From Bacteroidota bacterium (GTDB lineage: Bacteria > Bacteroidota > Bacteroidia > B-17B0 > Aurantibacillaceae), in contig JACCXH010000006.1 in assembly GCA_013697245.1 (NCBI GenBank), positions 1 to 62,141 of the forward strand: 62,141 bases of DNA, written 5' to 3'. The position numbers and the translations under genes were made by a program. The notes under the pieces were generated by a model that saw only the letters and a program-made list of their open reading frames with translations, ran no database searches and was not told the DNA's origin. The number at the start of each line of letters is the position of its first letter. The stretch's first letter is position 1. Of this stretch, positions 1 to 9,010 are shown one piece after another.

Positions 1-2361
1 GTTGCGGCAGCAACCAACTTCACAGCCTGCCAGGCATCCAATGTAAATTTAACTTCAAGTGCTGCAGGTGCAATTTCATATTCATGGAATGGGCCCGGAG
101 CTTATACCTCTTCGGTTCAAAATCCAACACTCACTTCAATTCTTCCTTCATCGGCAGGTAATTATACTGCAATAGCGTTTTTTACTAATAGTATTTTAAC
201 CTGTACAACTTCTGCTATTGCTAATGTGTCGGTGGTTGCTACACCAACAACAACCATTAATTATCCTGCAAATATTTGTCAAAATAGTACAGCAAATTTT
301 ACGGCAGCAGCAACCGGTGCAATTTCTTATTCATGGGCCGGACCAAATAGTTTTACTTCAACTATTGCCACTCCGTCTATTCCAAATATTCAAACTAACG
401 GCTCTGGAATTTACACAACTACAACAATTTTCTCAATAGGGACAGTAAGTTGTGCGACCAATTCTACAAACCAGATAAGCGTAGTAGGAACAAACACTGT
501 AGCCGTTTCAACCAATTTTACTGTTTGTGCCGGCGCTAATGTAAATTTAACTTCCAATGCCGCCGGGGCAACTTCATATTCTTGGAATGGACCCGGAGCA
601 TATACATCCGCGGTTCAAAACCCAACAGTAAGCGGTATTCTTCCTACGGGTACTGGCAATTATACAGCAACCGCTTTTTTTACAAATGGTACCTTAACCT
701 GCACAACATCTGCGGTTGTTAATGGCTCTGTAATAGCTATCCCGCAATTGAGTGTTACTGCGGCAAGCAGTGTTATTTGTGCTTTGCAAAGTACTACTAT
801 TACTGCCAGCGGGTCTCTTAATTATACCTGGACGCCGGCAGCAACTTTAAATACCAGTAATGGGGCAACCGTAATAGCTAACCCATTAGTAGGCACAACG
901 GTTTACAGTATTACAGGTATGGATGCCAGTGGATGCCTGAAAACAAATACAATATCATTATTGGTTAACTCCTTACCCACATTAACAGCTATAAGCAACA
1001 CCATGTGTTTTGGAACAAGTGCTCCTTTAACAGTTAATGGAGCAACTGCTTACACCTGGACGCCTGCTGGATCGCTCAGCAGTGCCAATGGATCAAGTGT
1101 AACAGCAATGCCTGCAATAAACACCATTTATACCATAACCGGGGTTAGTAATAAAGGTTGTTTAAATACAACTACAACAAGTGTTTTGGTAAATCCATTG
1201 CCGGTATTATCAACCAATGATTATACAATCTGTTATGGCAAATCGGCAAACGTTAGTGTATCCGGTGCAACTAATTATACTTGGATACCTGCTACGGCTT
1301 TGAATGCCACTAATTTACCAAATGTTATTGCCAATCCTTTACTAACTACTACTTATTCCGTTATTGGTATGGATTTTAACGGATGCAAGCAATCAACCCT
1401 TTCAACGGTTGTTGTTAACCCGCTTCCTTTGATCAGTATCGCATCACCAAGCACAATTTGTAAAGGCCAAAGTGCATTAATGACTGCAAGCGGCGCTACA
1501 AGCTATACCTGGAACACCGGCCCCCTTACCTCTACTCAATCGGTTAGCCCCCTTGTGTCAACTACTTATAGTGCAGTTGGCCAGGATGCAAATGGATGTA
1601 TTAATACCGGTACTGTGCTTTTAAATGTATTGGTGCAACCAACTTTAAATATTACAGGAACGCCAACGGTATGTTTAGGAAATGTACTAACACTTACAGC
1701 GGCTGGAGGGCTTTATTATAACTGGAGTACAGGCGACAGTACAAATGTTGTTACGATCAATCCACAGGCAAACGTTATTTATACAGTAAGTTCTGGTATA
1801 TCACCCTGTAATTCTTCAACAATTTTTGCTGTTACAGTTTACACACCACAATCTCAAACACCGTCTGCAGATCCAGCCATTATTATTTATGGCGCATCCA
1901 GTGTTATCTATGGAAATGTTCCTACAGGCAATCCATTTAACTGGTCATTTTCTCCCGATATAAGTTGTAATACTTGCGAAACAAATACGGTTACACCAGC
2001 CGAAACAACTATTTATACAATAACTACTACGGATAATAATGGTTGTGTTGTTACAAATACAGTTTTAGTGCAAGTGGATGTAATTTGTGGAGATGTATTT
2101 GTTCCATCTGCATTTAGCCCCAATGGCGATGGGTTTAACGACACCTGGTGCGTATACGGAAACTGTATTTCATCTATGAGCATTCAACTTTATAACCGTT
2201 GGGGAGAAAAAATATATGAGAACGAGAATAAAAGTAGTTGTTGGGATGGAACCTTTAACGGGGTAAAGCAAAATGATGCTGTTTTTATTTACCAATTAAC
2301 TGCCAACTTTGTAAACGGAGAAAAAATAGTTAGAAAAGGAAATGTAACCTTGAAAAGATAA
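1..2361 (+). CDS. Giant T9SS-secreted Ig/PKD-like repeat adhesin, C-terminal part
   Basis: The frame is open from the first base, so the gene is cut by the window edge and at least 786 residues are visible. It is a chain of about 80-residue Ig/PKD-like units, each with a pattern like C-x-G followed by GATSYTW and a TTYxVxG motif. The last ~90 residues (FSPNGDGFND, YNRWGEKIYE, WDGTFNG, GNVTLKR) form the gliding-motility-associated C-terminal domain, the type B signal for the type IX secretion system. Proteins of this kind are exported across the outer membrane and act as adhesins or surface filaments. The PorP/SprF-like gene follows 44 bp downstream, as in the known sprB-sprF arrangement. The substrate is unknown. 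A GTG at 226 is inside the gene and is not its start. Confidence 0.9.
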   Translation, partial: VAAATNFTACQASNVNLTSSAAGAISYSWNGPGAYTSSVQNPTLTSILPSSAGNYTAIAFFTNSILTCTTSAIANVSVVATPTTTINYPANICQNSTANFTAAATGAISYSWAGPNSFTSTIATPSIPNIQTNGSGIYTTTTIFSIGTVSCATNSTNQISVVGTNTVAVSTNFTVCAGANVNLTSNAAGATSYSWNGPGAYTSAVQNPTVSGILPTGTGNYTATAFFTNGTLTCTTSAVVNGSVIAIPQLSVTAASSVICALQSTTITASGSLNYTWTPAATLNTSNGATVIANPLVGTTVYSITGMDASGCLKTNTISLLVNSLPTLTAISNTMCFGTSAPLTVNGATAYTWTPAGSLSSANGSSVTAMPAINTIYTITGVSNKGCLNTTTTSVLVNPLPVLSTNDYTICYGKSANVSVSGATNYTWIPATALNATNLPNVIANPLLTTTYSVIGMDFNGCKQSTLSTVVVNPLPLISIASPSTICKGQSALMTASGATSYTWNTGPLTSTQSVSPLVSTTYSAVGQDANGCINTGTVLLNVLVQPTLNITGTPTVCLGNVLTLTAAGGLYYNWSTGDSTNVVTINPQANVIYTVSSGISPCNSSTIFAVTVYTPQSQTPSADPAIIIYGASSVIYGNVPTGNPFNWSFSPDISCNTCETNTVTPAETTIYTITTTDNNGCVVTNTVLVQVDVICGDVFVPSAFSPNGDGFNDTWCVYGNCISSMSIQLYNRWGEKIYENENKSSCWDGTFNGVKQNDAVFIYQLTANFVNGEKIVRKGNVTLKR
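40..700 (+). repeat. 498-bp higher-order tandem repeat inside the adhesin gene
   Basis: The block starting near 40 (aatgtaaattt...) recurs at 538, an offset of exactly 498 bp or 166 codons, that is two Ig-like units. The two copies encode almost the same stretch around SYSWNGPGAYTS. The array probably continues upstream of the window. Confidence 0.75.
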
Positions 2362-2405
2362 GATCAGAAACAACAAATCGCATTTAAACAAATGCAAATT
2401 TGAAA

Positions 2406-3431
2406 ATGAAAAAAAATTATTTCATAATTTTTATACTGGTGGCTAAAAACATTTTTTGTCAGGACATTCACCTTACACAGTATTTTATAGCACCCCAAAC
2501 GATCAATCCGGCTGCGTTTGGCGTTATCAATTCTTTTGAGGCGGGGCTTCAGCATAAATCTCAATGGAATGCTTTTACAAAAGGATTTACTACCTACTCT
2601 GCATTTATAAATAAACAGATAACAGCAAAAACAACGGAAAATAAAGGCTATTTTTCAGCAGGGTTAAATTTCGGTTATGATAGATCTGGAGATGGTAATT
2701 TAACAACAATCGGAGGCTGTTTACCATTAAATTATTCTTTAAAATTAAATGATCACCAATTTTTAACTTCAGGCGTATCTATTGGCTTTGCTCAAAAATC
2801 AATAACAAGCCTTAATCAAACATGGGGTTCGCAGTTTGATGGTTTTAATTATAATTCATCGTTAGCAAGCGAAAATCAAGCGCAGCAATCAGTTACCGCA
2901 TTAGATCTTGGTACCGGAATAGCTTTGATTAATAAAAAGAATGGTAAAAAATTCGCGATGAATACAGAGCCTTCAAATACGCTTGGTTTTTCGGTTGCAC
3001 ATATCAATAAACCCAACTATTCTTTTTATAAAAACAGCAATGAACGGATGTTAATGCGTTTTAATTTATACGAATCGTTTAATTATAGTTTTGAGGGTTC
3101 GCGTTACTCTATCTCACCATCGCTTATGTTGCAATACCAAGGTAGAGCCACTGAAGCTATCTTAGGAGCTATGATCCATTATCGATCCGGTACCGATTCA
3201 TATATTACCGGCTTAAAAAAAACAAGTGTTATTGGATTTGGAGCTTATTACAGAGCTAAAGACGCGTTTGCGTTAAATGCATTTTTTGAAGTGAAAAAAA
3301 TAATTTTCGGCGCTTCTTATGATATAAACACTTCAACCTTACAAAAAACATCTAAAAGCAAAGGTGGACTTGAATTATTTATAAAAATAAAAAATGCCAG
3401 TCATCTTTATAAAGGTTTTGGTAAATGGTAA
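2406..3431 (+). CDS. PorP/SprF family type IX secretion membrane protein
   Basis: A 341-residue protein with an N-terminal signal peptide (MKKNYFIIFILVAKNIFCQ) and the family opening DIHLTQYFIAPQTINPAAFG, followed by alternating beta strands as expected of an outer-membrane barrel. PorP/SprF proteins partner with giant type B cargo and are needed for its export or surface attachment. This gene lies 44 bp after such a cargo gene and is probably co-transcribed with it. The ATG at 2406 is preferred over an in-frame TTG at 2400 because it begins the signal peptide directly. The cognate cargo is inferred from adjacency only. Confidence 0.88.
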   Translation: MKKNYFIIFILVAKNIFCQDIHLTQYFIAPQTINPAAFGVINSFEAGLQHKSQWNAFTKGFTTYSAFINKQITAKTTENKGYFSAGLNFGYDRSGDGNLTTIGGCLPLNYSLKLNDHQFLTSGVSIGFAQKSITSLNQTWGSQFDGFNYNSSLASENQAQQSVTALDLGTGIALINKKNGKKFAMNTEPSNTLGFSVAHINKPNYSFYKNSNERMLMRFNLYESFNYSFEGSRYSISPSLMLQYQGRATEAILGAMIHYRSGTDSYITGLKKTSVIGFGAYYRAKDAFALNAFFEVKKIIFGASYDINTSTLQKTSKSKGGLELFIKIKNASHLYKGFGKW

Positions 3432-3517
3432 ATTTTTCCTTTTAAGGATTTAACATTATTCTAAAACATAATATCTATAAATAGTGTTTAATTTATATCT
3501 CATCTCTCTTTAATATT

Positions 3518-3525
3518 TATATTTG
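3518..3525 (+). promoter_or_regulatory. Candidate -7 box (TATATTTG) of the DUF2911 gene
   Basis: TATATTTG matches the Bacteroidota -7 consensus TAnnTTTG and lies 37 nt before the ATG. No clear TTTG -33 box is seen at the usual spacing. Confidence 0.4.
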
Positions 3526-3562
3526 ACGACATTAAAACAGTATAAACTAAAACCAAAATATC

Positions 3563-4420
3563 ATGTTACAAAAATTACGATCTCTTTCTGCCGCAATAGT
3601 TATTACAGCTCTGAGCGCAACAAACATTGATGCACAGCAATTAAAAGTGCCGGCCCCCAGCCCATTACAAACCGTTAAACAAGCATTTGCTTTATCAGAT
3701 ATTACGATCGAGTACTCTCGTCCCAGTGCAAAAGGACGTATTGTTTTTGGTGATGTTGTTCCCTTTGGAAAAGTTTGGCGCACGGGTGCTAACGGTTCTA
3801 CAAAAATTACTTTTGGCGATGATGTAAAAGTTGAAGGCAATGATGTTAAAGCCGGAACCTATGCTCTATATACAATTCCAAACAAAGATAGTTGGGAAAT
3901 AATGTTGTATAAAGATCTTACTTTAGGAGGAAATGTAGCAGATTACAAAAAAGAAAATGAAGTATTGCATTTTGTGGTTAAGCCAACTATCATGAATGAT
4001 GACAAGGTAGAAACATTTACGGTTGATTTTTCTGATATAACTGCAACTACCGTTAAAATTGAATTGGTATGGGAAAAAACACGTGTACCTATTAATGTAG
4101 TGGCTGATATTGATACCAAGATCATGAAAACAATTGATGCAACTATTGTAAAAGACAGCAGGCCGTATTTCCAGGCAGCTTCTTATTATTATGACAATGA
4201 TAAAGACCTGAAATTGGCTAACGAATGGACTGATAAAGCTTTTGCAGCAAATCCAAAAGCCTATTGGGTATTGATGCTAAAAGCAAAGATCCAGGTAAAG
4301 CTAAAAGACTCTAAAGGAGCTGTAGCAACTGCACAAAAAGCATTAGCACTTGCAACTGAAGATAAAGACGATTCGTATATTGCGCAGGCAAATAAATTAA
4401 TTGCTGAGAACAAAAAATAG
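3563..4420 (+). CDS. Secreted DUF2911 domain protein with TPR-like tail
   Basis: 285 residues. A signal peptide ends near AQQ (about residue 25). The DUF2911 domain follows at about 30-180, with the characteristic YSRPSAKGR, GKVWRTGANGSTKITF and AGTYALYTIP segments. The last ~90 residues are helical and look like two or three tetratricopeptide repeats (residues ~195-280). DUF2911 proteins are common in Bacteroidota, are predicted to be periplasmic or extracellular, and have no established function. The gene stands alone, with its own promoter-like box upstream and a hairpin terminator downstream. Confidence 0.85.
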   Translation: MLQKLRSLSAAIVITALSATNIDAQQLKVPAPSPLQTVKQAFALSDITIEYSRPSAKGRIVFGDVVPFGKVWRTGANGSTKITFGDDVKVEGNDVKAGTYALYTIPNKDSWEIMLYKDLTLGGNVADYKKENEVLHFVVKPTIMNDDKVETFTVDFSDITATTVKIELVWEKTRVPINVVADIDTKIMKTIDATIVKDSRPYFQAASYYYDNDKDLKLANEWTDKAFAANPKAYWVLMLKAKIQVKLKDSKGAVATAQKALALATEDKDDSYIAQANKLIAENKK

Positions 4421-4470
4421 TTTTTTGTTATTCTCTGTCTTGAGCAAAAATTTCAGTACTAAAACATAAA

Positions 4471-4499
4471 AAATCCTGCATATCCAGCAGGATTTTTTT
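4471..4499. terminator. Bidirectional intrinsic terminator
   Basis: Perfect 9-bp stem AAATCCTGC / GCAGGATTT with a 7-nt loop, with A and T tracts on either side, between two convergent genes. The T run reaches the stop codon of the symporter gene. Confidence 0.85.
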
Positions 4500-6195
4500 A
4501 TGCTTTATGTGCACGGATATTATGAATTGTTTGTATCACAAAAGCAAACAACATTACCAACAAACAGCCGATTACATTCAACCATAAGAATGCTGTCAGA
4601 TCAACTATCCAAGCGTAAACAATAAATGCTTCGGCAATTAATGCAGCATAAAAAACAGCAGTTCCACCAATTTTTTTCATGTAAAATGCCACTAAAAAAA
4701 TCCCTAAAATGGTACCGTAAAATAAAGAGCCTAAAATATTAACTGCTTCAATTAAATTACCCAACCTACTTGCATAAAAAGCAATAACAATACAAAATAG
4801 TCCCCACAAAACAGTTGCCCAACGTGATGCTGATAAATATTTTTCATCACTTCCCTCTTTTTTAAATAATCGTTTATAAAAATCAACTACCGTTGTTGAC
4901 GCTAATGAATTCAAACCACTTGCGGTAGAACCCATGGCGGCTAAAAAAATTATGGCAATTAAAATACCCACTACTCCAATTGGTAATTGTTTGGTAACAA
5001 AATTCAAGAAAATATAATTCGTATCATTTACATCCGCTTTAGCATCATTTTTTTTCATTAATGAGGTTACCTCTGTTCTTATATCTTTAGTTATTTTATC
5101 CGCATCTTGTAGTTTAATGCGTGAAATATCAATTGCTTTTTCATCGTTATTGTGCAAGGCTGTAACTAAACTATTTACCTCTATTTGTTTTTGGCTATGT
5201 GCCGCTTGATAGCGGTTTTCTAATATTTTAAATTCTTCTTTATAAGCACTACTCTCAATTTTAGTTCTTTCTACCTCATTAAAAAAAACAGGAGGTTGAT
5301 GAAATTGATAAAAAGTAAAAACCAAAACACCAATTAATAAAATAAAAAATTGCATCGGTATTTTTATAAGTCCATTCATTATTAAACCTAATCTGCTTTG
5401 TGTTACTGAGCTTCCTGTTAAATAGCGCCCTACTTGAGATTGATCTGTTCCAAAATAAGAAAGTTGTAAGAAAAATCCACCAATAATACCCGACCAAATA
5501 TTATAGCGATTATTAAGATCAAAATTCGTATCAATAGCATTTAGTTTGTTCATTTTCCCGGCAATATGTAAGGCATCAAAAAAACTAACATCTGCAGGTA
5601 ATAAATGAATAACCATATAAGCTGCTAAAAACAATCCGCCAAAAATTATACTCATTTGCAATACCTGAGTGTATGAAACTGCTTTTGTTCCGCCATAAAC
5701 CGTATAGACAATTACAATTAGTCCGTTAAAAATAATGGTATAAAAAACATCCACTCCTAAAATGGTAGATAGAATAATGGCAGGCGCGTAAATTGCTATT
5801 CCGGTTGACAATCCTCTTTGTAATAAAAACAAAAAAGCCGTAAATGAACGGGTCTTATTATCAAAACGTTTTTCTAAATATTCGTAAGCGGTGTAAACAT
5901 TTAGTTTATGGAAAATTGGAATGAATGTAATACATAAAACAATCATCGCTAATGGCAATCCAAAATAGAATTGCACAAAACGTAAGCCGTCGCTATAGCC
6001 CTGACCTGGCGCGGATAAAAAAGTAATAGCGCTGGCTTGTGTTGCCATAACAGAAAGCCCAACGTGATACCACGGCAATTTTCTATCTGCCAACAAATAC
6101 CCGTCAATATTTTTTGTGCCCCGGCTTTTCCATATACCATAAAGTATAATAAACAAAAGCGTAACGCATAATACCAACCAATCTATTAAGCTCAT
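4498..6195 (-). CDS. Sodium:solute symporter (SSS family)
   Basis: 565 residues with about 13 hydrophobic segments. Family features include DGYLLADRKLPWYHVGLSVMATQ near the N-terminus and the long conserved stretch around GGTKAVSYTQVLQM. It imports a small solute (sugar, amino acid, sialic acid or similar) with sodium. The substrate cannot be told from the sequence. An unusual charged helical insert (about residues 305-395, many K/E/D) breaks the membrane core. Inserts of this sort occur in Bacteroidota SSS proteins. Its ATG overlaps the stop codon of a 37-residue membrane protein gene (ATGA), so the two are probably translationally coupled. Confidence 0.9.
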   Translation of the reverse strand: MSLIDWLVLCVTLLFIILYGIWKSRGTKNIDGYLLADRKLPWYHVGLSVMATQASAITFLSAPGQGYSDGLRFVQFYFGLPLAMIVLCITFIPIFHKLNVYTAYEYLEKRFDNKTRSFTAFLFLLQRGLSTGIAIYAPAIILSTILGVDVFYTIIFNGLIVIVYTVYGGTKAVSYTQVLQMSIIFGGLFLAAYMVIHLLPADVSFFDALHIAGKMNKLNAIDTNFDLNNRYNIWSGIIGGFFLQLSYFGTDQSQVGRYLTGSSVTQSRLGLIMNGLIKIPMQFFILLIGVLVFTFYQFHQPPVFFNEVERTKIESSAYKEEFKILENRYQAAHSQKQIEVNSLVTALHNNDEKAIDISRIKLQDADKITKDIRTEVTSLMKKNDAKADVNDTNYIFLNFVTKQLPIGVVGILIAIIFLAAMGSTASGLNSLASTTVVDFYKRLFKKEGSDEKYLSASRWATVLWGLFCIVIAFYASRLGNLIEAVNILGSLFYGTILGIFLVAFYMKKIGGTAVFYAALIAEAFIVYAWIVDLTAFLWLNVIGCLLVMLFAFVIQTIHNIRAHKA

Positions 6196-6305
6196 TTAAA
6201 AGATAACGTAAAAAAATAAAGGAAAATAATTACAAATATTAATACAACAATCACCACACCATATACAAAGGGCCAGCGTTTCATTATAGATTTGTTTTCG
6301 CTCAT
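6192..6305 (-). CDS. Small single-pass membrane protein coupled to the symporter
   Basis: A 37-residue reading frame, ATG at 6305 and TGA at 6192-6194. The stop overlaps the ATG of the symporter gene as ATGA. The protein has a short charged N-terminus (MSENKSIMKRW) and one long hydrophobic segment (about residues 13-35, FVYGVVIVVLIFVIIFLYFF). The exact overlap with a transporter start, the positive-inside charge pattern and the transmembrane segment support a real gene. It could be a small accessory subunit of the symporter; this is inference, with no family recognised. Confidence 0.65.
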   Translation of the reverse strand: MSENKSIMKRWPFVYGVVIVVLIFVIIFLYFFTLSFK

Positions 6306-6328
6306 AATTAATGCCAACAAGAGATGAA

Positions 6329-6394
6329 GTCACTAAGATACACAAAGAAGACTCTTAGTGCAACTCTTTGTCCGTAGTGTATTTGTGGTTAAAA
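6329..6394. repeat. Degenerate inverted-repeat element (CACTAAG...TTTGTGGTT type)
   Basis: GTCACTAAGATACACAAAG at the left and AGTGTATTTGTGGTT at the right form an imperfect inverted repeat. It resembles, from memory, a dispersed intergenic repeat found in many bacteria (AACCAC...AAGACACAAAG). It lies in the gap between two minus-strand genes. Confidence 0.5.
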
Positions 6395-6405
6395 ACATAT
6401 ACAGT

Positions 6406-8895
6406 TTATTTATTCTGCGGCAAGCTCAATAAATTTACAAATAGTCTGTATGCTCCAGGCACGCCGGCAGGCAGCTCCCTAAAGAATACCAATCCGGTAT
6501 AAACAAAATTACCTTTGCCATATTTACCAATTATTAAACTTCCATCGCTCGCTTTTTCATCGGGATCTTTTATTGTAAAAATAGTTTCGTATTCTTTATC
6601 AATTTCAGAAGCAAAATAAATTCCGCGTTCCTGGATCCATCCATCAAAATCTTTGGCAGTTATTAAATTCGGAAAATTTAAAGCAGCATGTTTTTCGTTA
6701 CTGAATTTCATTTCCGCTTTTTCATCCGTTACCCTGTCTCTTGAAATAGTAAATGGGTAGGGGCCAATATTGGCTTTAACAGGGCCAATGCGGTTATTAG
6801 TATTGTATTGAACGATCAGGTTCCCGCCATTTTTTACGTAATCCATTAATTTAGTATAATGTATCTGTAAACGCTCGTTAGTATTATAAGCGCGCACGCC
6901 GGTAACAATGGCATTGTATTTAGTAAGGTTATCATTCAATAATAATTCATCTGTAAGCATAGTAACATGATACCCAATTTGTTTTAATGCCGCCGGAACA
7001 TCATCACCAGCACCGAGAATATAACCAATGTTTGTTCCTCCTTTTTTAAGGTCAACATTCACTAAGCCCGCTTCGGCATCATTCAAAATAAATTGATAAG
7101 GAATATGATCATACTCTATTCGCTTAATGCTTTTATTAAACGCAACGTTGTTTGCTGCAACAGAAACTTCCAACTTACCATTCGCGGCATCTTTGCCGGC
7201 AGTAATAGTTGCTTCAATAACCACTTCATCGTTCTTATTTTTTAATTTAATGTTTGGATCTTTAATTGCAACATTCCATCCGGCGCTTGCCTTCAGTTGC
7301 AACGTTCCTTCAAAATTATTTTGGTTTGTTTTTACAGTTAAAAAAATAGTTTTTGGACTCGCGTCGCTAAATACAAAAACCTTTTCTGAAATATTTACTG
7401 TTACCGGCGGCAATACTTCAAACGGACGGTAGATCTCTCCTTTAACCGGATCAGTATATTTGTATACAAGATCGCGCCAAATCTTTAAGTTCAGATCTTG
7501 GATAGTAACATCGAAAGAAATTTTTTGTGCGGCATCGTTTTGAGGCTTGCCAATTAAAGATGAAGTTTTAACGGTATAAATACCTACATCATGTTTTTCA
7601 TTTAACCAATATGGATTTGAGAATGGCACATCACTAGAAATTTTTTCTTTACGTTTGAAAGTATATAATTCATTGGTTTTTAAAGAAAGTGAGGTAACGG
7701 TATCTGTTTGCAAATAGTTTATACTATTTAATTTTACAGTTCCTTTATTTCGATTAACTATTTGTGCAAACACCATTGTTTCTTGGCCGGGAATACCAAT
7801 ATAGTCAGAAGCAAAGGCCTCTAGCCACAAACCAGAACAAGCCAAAAGCAAGACCTCAGTTTCTTTTATCTTTTGTTTTTTCCAATAGTTGGTATAAGCT
7901 TCTTTTTCATCTAACAACTGCAATTGTTTATAGATGGCAACTAATTCAGGAAGACTATTTTCCGGAGACTGTGCGTTAAATTTTTTAATACAATCATCTA
8001 TTAATTTTTGAATTTTTTCTGTGTTCTTTATTCTATTCCACGAGATATTTATACCCTCAAAAAGATCAGTTTTAGTACTATCACCTTTTAATAATTTAAA
8101 GAACTCTGTATTTGAGCCGCGTTGTTTACCTGAGCCAAAACCCTGACTTTTGTGCATAGAGCGGCTTTCAGCCGCTATTTCGCCATAACTTTTTCCAAGT
8201 AATGGATTAAAAACACCCACATCTATTTTTAATTGATCGGGAGCTGTAGTATTTGGCCCACCAAAATTAAAAGTGTTCCAATAAATACGTTTTGCCTGCC
8301 AAACATCAGTATATTTTAATTGTTCAGGAAATTTTTTAGGATCTGCCGCTGCTGCAAATGCTTCAACTGCAAGAATAGCCGATGCCGTATGATGGCCATG
8401 CCCACCCTCGCCTGTAGTTGGAAAACGACAAATAATTACATCGGGTTTAAATTTGCGAATGGTTAAAACTACATCTGATAAAATACTGTCTTTGTTCCAA
8501 AATGTAAATGTTTCTTCCGGGTTTTTAGAATACCCAAAATCATTCGCACGGGTAAAGAATTGTTCTGCGCCATCAGTTCTGCGAGCAGCAAGCAACTCTT
8601 GTGTGCGGATAAGGCCTAACAACTCACCCTGCTCTTTACCAATTAAATTTTGCCCTCCATCGCCGCGCGTTAAAGAAAGGTAGCCTGTTCTTACCTTTTT
8701 TTCGTTGGCCATATAACCCAATAAACGCGTATTCTCATCGTCGGGATGCGCAGCAATGTATAATACGGAGCCAACCGTATTTAATTTTTTTAAATTTTGA
8801 ATGATCTCAGCGGAATTAAGCTGAACATTGGTTTGAGAAAATAAATTTGAAATGATAAGAATTGGCAATGCCAGTAATAAACGATAGTTGGTCAT
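6406..8895 (-). CDS. PIG-L family deacetylase fused to a C-terminal GATase-like domain
   Basis: 829 residues with an N-terminal signal peptide (ends near LFSQ). The N-terminal ~280 residues are a PIG-L/LmbE de-N-acetylase domain. The zinc motif AHPDDE is at 49-54 and a second metal-binding cluster GGHGHHTAS follows at about 163. The middle is predominantly beta (about 350-600). The end (about 620-829) resembles a class I glutamine-amidotransferase/ThuA-like fold with segments YNAIVTGVRAYNTNE and GGNLIVQYNTNNR. Relatives remove acetyl groups from GlcNAc-type sugars. The periplasmic or secreted location suggests glycan or cell-wall sugar processing, but the substrate is unknown. This architecture is recurrent in Bacteroidota. 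Confidence 0.85.
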   Translation of the reverse strand: MTNYRLLLALPILIISNLFSQTNVQLNSAEIIQNLKKLNTVGSVLYIAAHPDDENTRLLGYMANEKKVRTGYLSLTRGDGGQNLIGKEQGELLGLIRTQELLAARRTDGAEQFFTRANDFGYSKNPEETFTFWNKDSILSDVVLTIRKFKPDVIICRFPTTGEGGHGHHTASAILAVEAFAAAADPKKFPEQLKYTDVWQAKRIYWNTFNFGGPNTTAPDQLKIDVGVFNPLLGKSYGEIAAESRSMHKSQGFGSGKQRGSNTEFFKLLKGDSTKTDLFEGINISWNRIKNTEKIQKLIDDCIKKFNAQSPENSLPELVAIYKQLQLLDEKEAYTNYWKKQKIKETEVLLLACSGLWLEAFASDYIGIPGQETMVFAQIVNRNKGTVKLNSINYLQTDTVTSLSLKTNELYTFKRKEKISSDVPFSNPYWLNEKHDVGIYTVKTSSLIGKPQNDAAQKISFDVTIQDLNLKIWRDLVYKYTDPVKGEIYRPFEVLPPVTVNISEKVFVFSDASPKTIFLTVKTNQNNFEGTLQLKASAGWNVAIKDPNIKLKNKNDEVVIEATITAGKDAANGKLEVSVAANNVAFNKSIKRIEYDHIPYQFILNDAEAGLVNVDLKKGGTNIGYILGAGDDVPAALKQIGYHVTMLTDELLLNDNLTKYNAIVTGVRAYNTNERLQIHYTKLMDYVKNGGNLIVQYNTNNRIGPVKANIGPYPFTISRDRVTDEKAEMKFSNEKHAALNFPNLITAKDFDGWIQERGIYFASEIDKEYETIFTIKDPDEKASDGSLIIGKYGKGNFVYTGLVFFRELPAGVPGAYRLFVNLLSLPQNK

Positions 8896-9010
8896 AATGA
8901 TCTTAAAACAAGCTTTGAAGTTAAGAAATATTAAAAATAAACAACTGTATTAAAGTTAAAACACGTAAAAAAAATGGTTTTTACTAACAGCTTTACAAAT
9001 TTGTAAAATC

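Noticed and set aside
218-439. 73-residue frame overlapping the adhesin gene
   Set aside because: Shadow of the adhesin repeats in another frame; low-complexity and Gln/Leu-rich.
40-700. CRISPR-like array
   Set aside because: The repeats are in-frame protein repeats at 498-bp spacing, with no short-repeat/spacer periodicity.
7127-7432. Plus-strand frame of 101 residues
   Set aside because: Antisense shadow of the PIG-L gene.
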